From: an uncultured Lachnospiraceae bacterium
Lineage (GTDB): Bacteria > Bacillota > Clostridia > Lachnospirales > Lachnospiraceae
Direction: 5' to 3'
Length of the DNA stretch: 8,747 nt
Assembly: GCA_902783935.1 (NCBI GenBank)
Contig: CACZTA010000066.1
Span: forward strand, 1-8,747
Shown here: in pieces, positions 1 through 6,255 of the stretch
Numbering within the stretch: position 1 is the stretch's first letter
Layout: every line of letters starts with the position of its first letter
Position numbers and translations under genes: made by a program
Notes under the pieces: generated by a model
The model's database searches: none
Seen by the model: only the letters and a program-made list of their open reading frames with translations
What the model was told of the DNA's origin: nothing

Positions 1-2
1 AT

Positions 3-842
3 ATCCTGATTGAGAGCGGGATCCCGATGGGAGCGGGGGTGGCTTCGTCTGCCGCCCTTGAAATGCTGACAGGGATCATTATGAGGGAGATGTACGGCTT
101 TGCGGACATCAGCGATGATGTGCTCACCCGGGCCGGCGGATCGGCTGAGAAGAATCATGCCGGCCTTTCCTGCGACGGCCTTGAACAGTTTGTCTGCGTG
201 CAGGGGAAGAAGGGGTGCGGGCTGTTTATCAGCACCGCCAGAGAGAGCTGTGAATATGTCCCGCTGAAGTTTGACGGCTATTCTGTCGTGATTACGGACA
301 GCCTGCTCAGGAAGCCGGTTGCGAAATCCCTGCTTGAGGAGCGGGAAACGGAACACGGGAAGATTCTCCGGAAGCTGCAGCACCTCGTCAACATCAGCCA
401 TATCTGCGACCTGGAGCTTGACAGATTCCAGAGTGTGAAGGACGTGCTGATGAACGGGACGTACGAGAAGCGGGCCCAGTACCTGATTTCGGAAGACATC
501 CGCACGATCCGGGCAGTCAGTGCGATGCGCGTCGGGAACCTTAACCGGTTGGGGGAATTTATGAAGGAATCCCAGATTTCGATCATGGAAGATTATGAGA
601 TCTCCCTGCCGGAGCTGGATTTCCTGGCCGAACGGGCGTGGGAGATCGACGGGGTCATCGGCAGCCGGGTGACAGGCGGAGGCTGCGGCAGGTGCACGGT
701 GAGTATTGTCAAAAATGAAGCAGTCGGCGCGTTCTGTGAGGAGCTCGGGAGCGCTTACAGGGAGCGCTTCGGCAGGGAGCCCGGGTTTTATGTAACGGAG
801 ACGGCTGACGGCGCCGGGGAAGTGCTGCCGCACGAGGATTAA
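3..842 (+). CDS. galK: Galactokinase-family GHMP kinase, 5'-truncated by window edge
   Basis: This is the C-terminal part (279 codons) of a cytoplasmic GHMP-superfamily sugar kinase that most resembles galactokinase, which phosphorylates galactose at C1 in the Leloir pathway. The frame is open from base 3, so the start and the N-terminal sugar-binding segment lie outside the window; the ATG at 27 is internal. Visible motifs are the GHMP phosphate-binding loop (PMGAGVASSAALE, bases 24-62), a segment ending SCDGLEQF (bases 168-191) that aligns with the galactokinase PCGIMDQF motif, the PELDFL helix, and the C-terminal GSRVTGGGCGRCTV (near base 660-702), which matches GSRMTGGGFGGCTV. Oddities: the catalytic Asp of the MDQF motif is Glu here (codon 183-185), and the C-terminal glycine motif has Cys and Arg replacing Phe and Gly. 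It is either a divergent galactokinase or a related sugar kinase with altered specificity. Family membership is firm; the substrate is inferred. Confidence 0.82.
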   Translation: MLIESGIPMGAGVASSAALEMLTGIIMREMYGFADISDDVLTRAGGSAEKNHAGLSCDGLEQFVCVQGKKGCGLFISTARESCEYVPLKFDGYSVVITDSLLRKPVAKSLLEERETEHGKILRKLQHLVNISHICDLELDRFQSVKDVLMNGTYEKRAQYLISEDIRTIRAVSAMRVGNLNRLGEFMKESQISIMEDYEISLPELDFLAERAWEIDGVIGSRVTGGGCGRCTVSIVKNEAVGAFCEELGSAYRERFGREPGFYVTETADGAGEVLPHED

Positions 843-869
843 CAGGACATTCCTGAAAAGAGAGGGAAT

Positions 870-1580
870 ATGAGACTCAGAAATATACCGGAAGCGAAAG
901 AAATTGTAGCAAACAGCAGATTTGTGATTCACGACCCGGAGGAACAGCGGGGCCGCTGGAAGCAGGAGCTTGAGCGGCCCCTGTTTATTGAGATCGGAAC
1001 CGGCAAGGGACGGTTTCTCATCGAGACGGCACAGCAGCATCCGGAGGCGGATTATCTTGGGGTGGAGCTTTATGAGAGCGTTCTCTTCCGGGCCTGCCTG
1101 AGGATGGAAGGCGTTCCGTATAACACGCCCAGGGACAAGATTGAGCGGGCGGAGCACCCTGAACTCGACGCGGATTTCGTGACACCGCCGAACCTGCACT
1201 TCCTCTGTATGGATGCGCGGGGACTGCCGGATGTCTTTGCGCCGGGAGAGGTCGACGGAATCTATCTGAACTTCTCCGATCCCTGGCCGAAGGCCAGGCA
1301 CGCAAAGCGGCGCCTGACCTCGCGGCAGTTTCTTCATTCCTATGAAAAGTACCTGCAGGACGGCGGTTTCATTGAATTCAAGACCGACAACAGGGTGCTG
1401 TTTGACTTTTCCGTCGATGAGATAAAGGAAGCGCCTCACTTTGAGCTGACATCCGTGACGTATGACTTGCATCATGACCCGGTTCTCTCGGCAGGCAATA
1501 TCATGACGGAATACGAAAGAAAGTTCTCCGCTCTCGGCAACAGAATCTGCCGACTCACTGCGGTCTTTCATATTCAGTAA
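870..1580 (+). CDS. trmB: tRNA (guanine-N7)-methyltransferase TrmB
   Basis: This 236-aa enzyme uses S-adenosylmethionine to methylate N7 of G46 in the variable loop of tRNAs. The start at 870 is preceded by AGAGAGGG (859-866). Visible motifs are the SAM-binding loop EIGTGKG (residues 41-47), the acidic end of the second strand GVELYES (64-70), the hallmark IYLNFSDPWPKARHAKRRLT (131-150), EFKTDN (169-174) and the C-terminal TEYE (213-216), so all conserved blocks are present. An oddity is an extra segment of about 25 residues (about 82-107, beginning VPYNTPRDK) between the second strand helix and the NLHFLCMDA strand; TrmB proteins I know run almost directly from one to the other. The gene follows the galactokinase-like gene by 27 nt and is probably cotranscribed with it. 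Identification is confident. Confidence 0.95.
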   Translation: MRLRNIPEAKEIVANSRFVIHDPEEQRGRWKQELERPLFIEIGTGKGRFLIETAQQHPEADYLGVELYESVLFRACLRMEGVPYNTPRDKIERAEHPELDADFVTPPNLHFLCMDARGLPDVFAPGEVDGIYLNFSDPWPKARHAKRRLTSRQFLHSYEKYLQDGGFIEFKTDNRVLFDFSVDEIKEAPHFELTSVTYDLHHDPVLSAGNIMTEYERKFSALGNRICRLTAVFHIQ

Positions 1581-1590
1581 GGAATGTGAT

Positions 1591-1619
1591 TACATTTGTC
1601 TGGGTTATTGACAAATGTA
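1591..1619. promoter_or_regulatory. Perfect 10-bp inverted repeat overlapping the -35 box (candidate operator)
   Basis: TACATTTGTC (1591-1600) and GACAAATGTA (1610-1619) are exact reverse complements separated by a 9-nt centre. The right arm contains most of the TTGACA -35 hexamer (1608-1613), so a bound repressor would block RNA polymerase. The dyad lies 11 nt after the trmB stop, and could in principle form an RNA hairpin ending that transcript, but no T-run follows the right arm. A DNA operator for a substrate-responsive regulator is therefore the better reading. No regulator gene is present in the window. Confidence 0.6.
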
Positions 1620-1637
1620 CGCTTAGGGCATTATAAT
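1608..1637 (+). promoter_or_regulatory. Sigma-A promoter of the transporter/polyol operon
   Basis: Consensus TTGACA (1608-1613) and consensus TATAAT (1632-1637) are separated by 18 nt. Transcription would start near 1644, giving a leader of about 68 nt before the solute-binding protein start at 1712. Such a perfect pair usually needs repression to be controlled, which fits the inverted repeat covering its -35 box. No convincing catabolite-responsive (cre) element was seen next to it. Confidence 0.85.
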
Positions 1638-1696
1638 TTCATTGTTATTGTTCACTAGCCGACAGAAAAAAGGAAAATGGCTTGTGGAAAATCACC

Positions 1697-1705
1697 AGAA
1701 AGGAG
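1697..1705 (+). promoter_or_regulatory. Ribosome binding site fixing the solute-binding protein start
   Basis: AGAAAGGAG ends 6 nt before ATG 1712. This selects ATG 1712, which opens directly into a signal peptide, over the upstream in-frame TTG at 1682, which has no comparable Shine-Dalgarno sequence. Confidence 0.85.
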
Positions 1706-1711
1706 TCTAGT

Positions 1712-3097
1712 ATGAAGAAACGTGTTATCAGTACTATGCTCTGCGCAGCGATGGTTATGACATCACTGGCAGTGCCGGCAATGGCGGACGATGCATCCGG
1801 TTTCGACTGGAAGGCATACGACGGAACGACTCTGAATGTTATGTTCAATGAACATACCTATTCAAAGGCAGTCATCGAGAAGATCCCGGAATTTGAAGAG
1901 GCTACCGGCATCAAAGTCGAGTATTCCACCACTCCGGAATCCAACTACTTTGACAAACTGAATACAGCCCTCAGCAGCCGCTCCGGCAATCCGGACGTCT
2001 TCATGACAGGTGCTTATCAGATTTGGGAGTATGCTCCGGCTATGTATCTGGAAGATCTTGATCCGTACGTCAATGATCCCGCCAAGACAGCAGAAGACTA
2101 TGACTATGATGACTTCATTCCGGCGACTGTTGATTCTCTCCGCTGGGATATGGTTCCGGGCCATGCAGTCGGCGAAGGCAGCCTCTGGGCTCTGCCGATG
2201 GGCTGGGAGCTGAACAACCTTTCCTATAATAAGAGAATCTTTGAGGAGAAGGGCGCAACACTTCCGACCACAACTGACGAACTGATGGAGACAGCAGTTG
2301 CTCTTAACGAGTTCGACGGCAGCGGTACATACGGCATCGCAGTCCGCGGCTCCCGTGAATGGGCAACCATCCATCCGGGATACATGTCTCTGTTCGCAAC
2401 ATGGGGCGGCAAGGACTTCGAAATCGAAGACGGCAAGCTTGTCTGCAAGCTCGACTCCGAAGAAGCGATCGCGATGACAGATTACTGGGTACAGCTGATC
2501 AAGCAGGCAGGCCCGCCGCAGTGGTCCACATACACATGGTATCAGGCATCCGCAGACCTCGGCGCCGGCAAGGCAGCTATGCTGTTCGACGCTACATCCG
2601 CTGCTTATTTCCAGAACGTTGAAGGCGGCTCCGCTGAGTCCGGCAACATCGCATGGGGAACTATTCCGCTTCCGGAAGGCAAGACAGAAGATGACATGAA
2701 GGCCAATGTCTGGATCTGGTCTCTGGCTATGAACGCTGACTCCAAGAATAAGGACGCTGCATGGTACTTCATCCAGTACTTCACCAACAAGGAATTCATG
2801 GAATGGTCCGGCACAGAAGGCGCCTGCGCAGATACACCGCGCCAGTCTGTCATGGACGGTGATGCTTACAAGGCAATCGTCGGCAAGGCTGACAATTATC
2901 TTGAGTCCATCAACATCCTTTCCAAGAACGCAACAATCCAGTTCACACCGCAGCCGTACTTCTTCGAATGTACAACAACATGGGCAGAAACGCTTCAGGA
3001 CCTTGTCACAAGCGACAAGTATGCTTCTACAGAAGAGGCTATGCAGCAGCTGAAGGCACAGCTTGACGAAGTCGTCAGCGATCTCGAAGTAGAATAA
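1712..3097 (+). CDS. Extracellular solute-binding protein of a polyol/sugar ABC transporter
   Basis: This 461-aa protein is the secreted substrate receptor (SBP family 1, MalE/UgpB-like) for the permeases and ATPases encoded downstream. The N-terminus is a classical Sec signal peptide: basic MKKR, a hydrophobic stretch to about residue 22, then AMA at 23-25 with likely cleavage before D26. The mature start DWKAYDGTTLNVMF leads into the first strand of the family fold, followed by EFEEATGIKVEY. The protein is rich in Trp, Tyr and acidic residues, as usual for polyhydroxylated ligands. The signal peptide lacks a lipobox: its only Cys (C11) sits in STMLC, not an L-A-G-C-like context. In Gram-positives such receptors are normally lipid-anchored, so its retention at the cell surface is unexplained. 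It is first in the operon, behind a strong promoter and followed by an RNA hairpin, matching the need for excess receptor over permease. The ligand cannot be read from the sequence; a small polyol is inferred from the downstream dehydrogenase and kinase. Confidence 0.92.
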   Translation: MKKRVISTMLCAAMVMTSLAVPAMADDASGFDWKAYDGTTLNVMFNEHTYSKAVIEKIPEFEEATGIKVEYSTTPESNYFDKLNTALSSRSGNPDVFMTGAYQIWEYAPAMYLEDLDPYVNDPAKTAEDYDYDDFIPATVDSLRWDMVPGHAVGEGSLWALPMGWELNNLSYNKRIFEEKGATLPTTTDELMETAVALNEFDGSGTYGIAVRGSREWATIHPGYMSLFATWGGKDFEIEDGKLVCKLDSEEAIAMTDYWVQLIKQAGPPQWSTYTWYQASADLGAGKAAMLFDATSAAYFQNVEGGSAESGNIAWGTIPLPEGKTEDDMKANVWIWSLAMNADSKNKDAAWYFIQYFTNKEFMEWSGTEGACADTPRQSVMDGDAYKAIVGKADNYLESINILSKNATIQFTPQPYFFECTTTWAETLQDLVTSDKYASTEEAMQQLKAQLDEVVSDLEVE

Positions 3098-3122
3098 ATT
3101 CAAATCCGCAGAGGAATTGAAT
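3098..3122 (+). other. Hairpin immediately after the solute-binding protein stop
   Basis: ATTCAA (3098-3103) pairs with TTGAAT (3117-3122), and TCC (3105-3107) with GGA (3113-3115), around a single A-A mismatch and a 5-nt loop. No T-run follows, so this is not a terminator; it could protect the 3' end of the upstream mRNA. The assignment rests on base pairing only. Confidence 0.4.
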
Positions 3123-3132
3123 TCATCATGAA

Positions 3133-3166
3133 GGTAATGCTTTAGGCTAGGTAATACTTTAGGCTT
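3133..3166 (+). repeat. Tandem direct repeat, 17-nt period, two copies
   Basis: GGTAATGCTTTAGGCT (3133-3148) is followed one base later by GGTAATACTTTAGGCT (3150-3165), 15 of 16 positions identical. The pair sits in the gap between the binding-protein and permease genes, between two hairpins. Its role is unknown: it may be a recent slippage duplication, or a repeated site for a DNA- or RNA-binding protein. Confidence 0.85.
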
Positions 3167-3204
3167 ATGAGAAGGGAGGGTTACCTTAACCCTCTCTTCT
3201 TGTT
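3167..3204 (+). terminator. Strong intercistronic hairpin, probable partial terminator or mRNA stabiliser
   Basis: AGAAGGGAGGGTTA (3170-3183) pairs with TAACCCTCTCTTCT (3187-3200) over 14 bp with one G-T wobble and a 3-nt loop. The stem extends slightly through further wobble pairs. The bases after it (TGTTCG) are only weakly T-rich, so complete termination is unlikely. Its place between the binding-protein and permease genes fits the usual arrangement in which a hairpin keeps receptor mRNA more abundant than permease mRNA. Confidence 0.65.
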
Positions 3205-3252
3205 CGTAAAAACAGCCCCGGCATTACCCTGGTAGCCGAATTACATAATGAC

Positions 3253-3260
3253 AGGAGGAG
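3253..3260 (+). promoter_or_regulatory. Ribosome binding site fixing the first permease start
   Basis: AGGAGGAG lies 5 nt before ATG 3266. It falls after the alternative in-frame ATG at 3248, which has no Shine-Dalgarno sequence of its own, so translation should begin at 3266. Confidence 0.85.
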
Positions 3261-3265
3261 CCGAA

Positions 3266-4213
3266 ATGAAGCAAGACCAGACGGGCGGGACTGCCGTCGC
3301 TGCAAGTGCGAACGAGTATAATGTAGTCCCGTTTAAGACACGGGTACTGCCCTACCTGATCGTAGCACCTGCCCTGATCATCACAATCGGGATCCTGATC
3401 CCCTTTGCGATGGCCATCTATTATTCAATGACAAGTTATTCCTTCAGAATGCCGACCTATAAATTCACCAATGTCAAGAACTGGGTGAGTGCACTGACGA
3501 AAGGCGGTTTCTGGAAGGCGCTCTGGGTGACTGTCCGGTATGCATTCTTCAGCGTGCTGATTGAGATGCTTCTCGGAATGGGCGTCGCCCTGATTCTGAA
3601 TACCCTTAATAACAAGTTCTCCAGAATTATGAAAGTCTGCCTGATTTTCCCGCTGATGATCGCGCCGATTACAGCGACTATCGTGTGGCAGCTGATGCTG
3701 AACAACTCCGTAGGTGTCGTCGAACATCTGCTGAATCTCTTCGGCGTCTACAATTTCCCATGGGCTGCCGGGACCAAGACAGCCTTGCTGACCGTTGTCT
3801 TAATTGATACATGGGTCAACACGTCGTTCTGTATGCTGCTTGTGCTGGCGGGACTTCAGTCACTGCCGAAGTCCCCGTTCGAATCCGCCAAGATCGACGG
3901 CGGAAGCACATGGTTCAATTTCGTCAATCTGACTCTCCCGATGCTGAAGCCCAGTCTTTACATCGCTCTTCTGTTCCGTCTGATGGCCGCTCTTCAGGAG
4001 TATTCCATCATCTTCGGTATGACGAAGGGCGGCCCCGGCGACACGCTGATGAACCTGTCGCTGACGGCGTATCAGACCGCTTTCCAGTATCAGAAGTTTG
4101 GACCTTCCCTGCCGTACATCCTGGTGCTCTGGGTTATCATTAACTACCTGGCCAAGTTCATCGTCGGCAAGCAGAGAGCGGCACAGAGACAGGCAGCCGG
4201 ACTGGAAGAGTAA
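3266..4213 (+). CDS. ABC transporter permease, MalF/UgpA type
   Basis: This 315-aa inner-membrane protein forms one half of the transmembrane channel. After a polar 25-residue N-terminus there are six predicted membrane segments at about residues 28-53, 88-111, 123-146, 172-196, 229-250 and 282-300. The EAA loop that docks on the ATPases is seen between segments 4 and 5: ESAKIDGG at 206-213, then LPMLKP from 224. Length and layout fit MalF-type permeases lacking the long extra periplasmic loop of enterobacterial MalF. The C-terminus ends in a short charged tail (KQRAAQRQAAGLEE). The start is set by AGGAGGAG at 3253-3260. The next permease begins 47 nt downstream. Specificity is not visible; by context it serves the binding protein encoded before it. 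Confidence 0.93.
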   Translation: MKQDQTGGTAVAASANEYNVVPFKTRVLPYLIVAPALIITIGILIPFAMAIYYSMTSYSFRMPTYKFTNVKNWVSALTKGGFWKALWVTVRYAFFSVLIEMLLGMGVALILNTLNNKFSRIMKVCLIFPLMIAPITATIVWQLMLNNSVGVVEHLLNLFGVYNFPWAAGTKTALLTVVLIDTWVNTSFCMLLVLAGLQSLPKSPFESAKIDGGSTWFNFVNLTLPMLKPSLYIALLFRLMAALQEYSIIFGMTKGGPGDTLMNLSLTAYQTAFQYQKFGPSLPYILVLWVIINYLAKFIVGKQRAAQRQAAGLEE

Positions 4214-4260
4214 TAATACAGCGCATTCGCTTGAAGAATACACAGAAAGGATAAAGAAAA

Positions 4261-5085
4261 ATGAAAACTGGCCCAAAGACAGGTACAAAAGTTCTTTTGA
4301 ATATCCTGCTTCTTATTTATTCGATCTTTGCGCTGTTCCCGCTTATCTGGATGGTTATTCTTTCATTTAAGTCCGACGCGCAGATGTACAACACATTGTT
4401 CGTATTTACACCGACGCTTGAGAATTACCGGATCGTCCTTTTCACAACAGACTATCCGAAATACCTGCTGGATTCCCTGATCGTATCAGGCTTTGCGGTT
4501 ATCGTCTCCGTGGTCGTCGGTGTGCCGGCTGCTTACGCGCTGGCGAGATATGATTTCAAGAAGAAAGAGGACATCGCGTTCCAGATTCTTTCTTTCAAGT
4601 TTGCACCGGAAATCCTGGTCGTGCTGCCTCTGTTCATGATTTACCAGAAGCTGCACATCTATGATACCTATTTCGGCCTGATCTGGGTATATCAGCTGAT
4701 TTCCATGCCGCTTCTGATCTGGGTTGTCCGCGGTTACTTCGAAGACATTTCTGTCGAGATCGAGTACGCGGCGCAGGTAGACGGCTATACGTGGTATCAG
4801 ATCTTCTTCAAGAACCTGATCCCGCTGATCAAACCGGGCCTCGTTTCTGCAGCGCTTCTGGCTTTCATCTTTGCCTGGAATGAATTCACATTCCCGCTTC
4901 TGCTGGCAGGAACAAATGTACAGCCTATCACCGTTGCAATCACGAAGTTCCTCGGAACAGATACGGCTCATTACGGACAGCTTGCGGTTGCCGCTGTTGT
5001 TTCCGCACTTCCGGCGATTATTTTCGCACTGTGCATCCAGAAACACCTCGTCCGCGGTCTGAGCTTCGGTGCAGTGAAGGGTTAA
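4261..5085 (+). CDS. ABC transporter permease, MalG/UgpE type
   Basis: This 274-aa protein is the second half of the transmembrane channel. Six membrane segments are predicted at about residues 11-34, 70-94, 105-130, 136-159, 191-216 and 242-262. The EAA loop is EYAAQVDGYTWYQIFF (from residue 168) followed by LIPLIKPG. The C-terminus GLSFGAVKG is the short tail typical of MalG-type permeases that inserts near the ATPase interface. AGAAAGGA at 4244-4251 provides the ribosome binding site. The gene ends 9 nt before the first ATPase gene, so the two are surely cotranscribed and probably translationally linked. Confidence 0.93.
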   Translation: MKTGPKTGTKVLLNILLLIYSIFALFPLIWMVILSFKSDAQMYNTLFVFTPTLENYRIVLFTTDYPKYLLDSLIVSGFAVIVSVVVGVPAAYALARYDFKKKEDIAFQILSFKFAPEILVVLPLFMIYQKLHIYDTYFGLIWVYQLISMPLLIWVVRGYFEDISVEIEYAAQVDGYTWYQIFFKNLIPLIKPGLVSAALLAFIFAWNEFTFPLLLAGTNVQPITVAITKFLGTDTAHYGQLAVAAVVSALPAIIFALCIQKHLVRGLSFGAVKG

Positions 5086-5094
5086 GGTGACTAC

Positions 5095-6255
5095 ATGGCA
5101 AGAATAACATTAGAGAATGTAAAAAAATCTTTTGGGAAGGTGCAGGCGCTGGACGGTGTTTCCCTTGACATCAAGGACAAGGAGTTCTTCGTGCTGTTCG
5201 GTCCTGCCGGTGCAGGAAAGACGACAATTCTCAACAATATCGCCGGGATCCAGGTTCCGGAAGAAGGAATTGTCAAGTTTGACGGCGAAATCGTCAACCT
5301 GGTGGATGCGGCGCACAGGGATACCGCGATGGTATTCGAGAATTACGCTCTTTATCCGCAGATGACCGTCTATGACAATATGGCTTCCGCTCTCCGCAGC
5401 AAGCTGTATAAGAAAGACGAAGACTACATTCAGAAGCGCGTGCATGAGATCGCCAAGATGATGAACATGGACCATCTCCTCGAGAGACTTCCGTCCCAGC
5501 TCTCTAACGGCCAGAAGCAGCGTGTCGCCATGGGAAGAGCACTCGTCCGTATGCCGAAGGTATACCTGATGGACGAGCCGCTGGCGCATCTGGACGCAAA
5601 ACTCCGCAATGCCATGCGTACGGAGCTGAAGAGTATCCAGGCACAGTTCGGAACCACCTCTGTCTACGTGACGCATGACTTCATGGAAGCGCTGTCGCTG
5701 GCAGACAGGATCGCCGTCATCAACGAAGGCAAGGTTGTCCAGATCGGCACCGGGGATGCGATTTATGATCTTCCGGTAAACGAGTTTGTGGCAACGCTTA
5801 TGGGCGATCCGGAAATCAACGTGATTCCCGGCAGGATTGAGAAGACGGAGACGGGGTACAGATTCTCGATGCAGGGCAGCGGCAAGTCAAATGATCTTCC
5901 TGAAGACAAGGACCTGTTTGCGAAATTTGAAGCCCTCGGAGTCGAAAAAGTCGACCTCGCTCTGCGGCCGCAGCACCTTGTGTACTCGTTCGACCCGGTA
6001 CCCGGTTATCTCCACTGCACTGTCTACAGCTACGAGAGTATCGGCAACAAGTCGGTTATCGTCGCGGATCACGAAGGCCTGCAGCTGAGACTGATCGCAC
6101 CGAACGGCCTGCGGGTGAAGATCGACCAGGATGTATATGTGGATACAAAACTGAATTACTCCCTGTTCTTTGACTATGAGACAAAGGAATTCCTGGCGAG
6201 GTACAATGAAGCTGAAATCCGCAAGATCGCTGAGCCGGAGGAGGAAGAAGGATAA
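5095..6255 (+). CDS. ABC transporter ATPase 1, MalK-like with degenerate signature
   Basis: This 386-aa cytoplasmic ATPase is one of two different MalK-type subunits in this transporter. In order: A-loop aromatic F13, Walker A GPAGAGKT (36-43), Q-loop region MVFENYALYP with Glu at 82 where MalK has Gln, signature LSNGQ (136-140) instead of LSGGQ, Walker B VYLMD with catalytic E161, D-loop AHLD (164-167) and switch His H194 in VYVTHD. A C-terminal regulatory (TOBE/MOP-like) region follows from about residue 235, with LALRPQHL aligning with the family's RPEHL. The protein keeps the catalytic Glu and His but has a changed signature, so the two ATP sites formed with its partner should be unequal. 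AAGGTGA (5084-5090) overlaps the permease stop and serves as ribosome binding site. Its stop overlaps the next start by one base (TAATG). Two-ATPase polyol importers such as the rhizobial GlpS/GlpT glycerol system are the closest known precedent. Confidence 0.93.
   Translation: MARITLENVKKSFGKVQALDGVSLDIKDKEFFVLFGPAGAGKTTILNNIAGIQVPEEGIVKFDGEIVNLVDAAHRDTAMVFENYALYPQMTVYDNMASALRSKLYKKDEDYIQKRVHEIAKMMNMDHLLERLPSQLSNGQKQRVAMGRALVRMPKVYLMDEPLAHLDAKLRNAMRTELKSIQAQFGTTSVYVTHDFMEALSLADRIAVINEGKVVQIGTGDAIYDLPVNEFVATLMGDPEINVIPGRIEKTETGYRFSMQGSGKSNDLPEDKDLFAKFEALGVEKVDLALRPQHLVYSFDPVPGYLHCTVYSYESIGNKSVIVADHEGLQLRLIAPNGLRVKIDQDVYVDTKLNYSLFFDYETKEFLARYNEAEIRKIAEPEEEEG

Noticed and set aside
1614..1635. 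Possible cre (CcpA) site around the ATGTACGCTTAGGGCA stretch
   Set aside because: The central CG is present but flanking positions do not fit the cre consensus.
1682..1711. Upstream TTG start for the solute-binding protein
   Set aside because: It adds ten residues before a classical signal peptide and has no good Shine-Dalgarno sequence, whereas ATG 1712 has AGAAAGGAG at proper spacing.
1862..3103. Long minus-strand open frame (413 codons) antisense to the binding-protein gene
   Set aside because: It mirrors the codon bias of a clear solute-binding protein gene, has an unusual Cys-rich composition, no ribosome binding site or recognisable domain, and is best explained as a shadow.
3219..3238. 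Small hairpin CGGC/GCCG before the first permease ribosome binding site
   Set aside because: It needs a 2-nt bulge and only short arms; too weak to annotate as a regulatory element without folding or conservation data.
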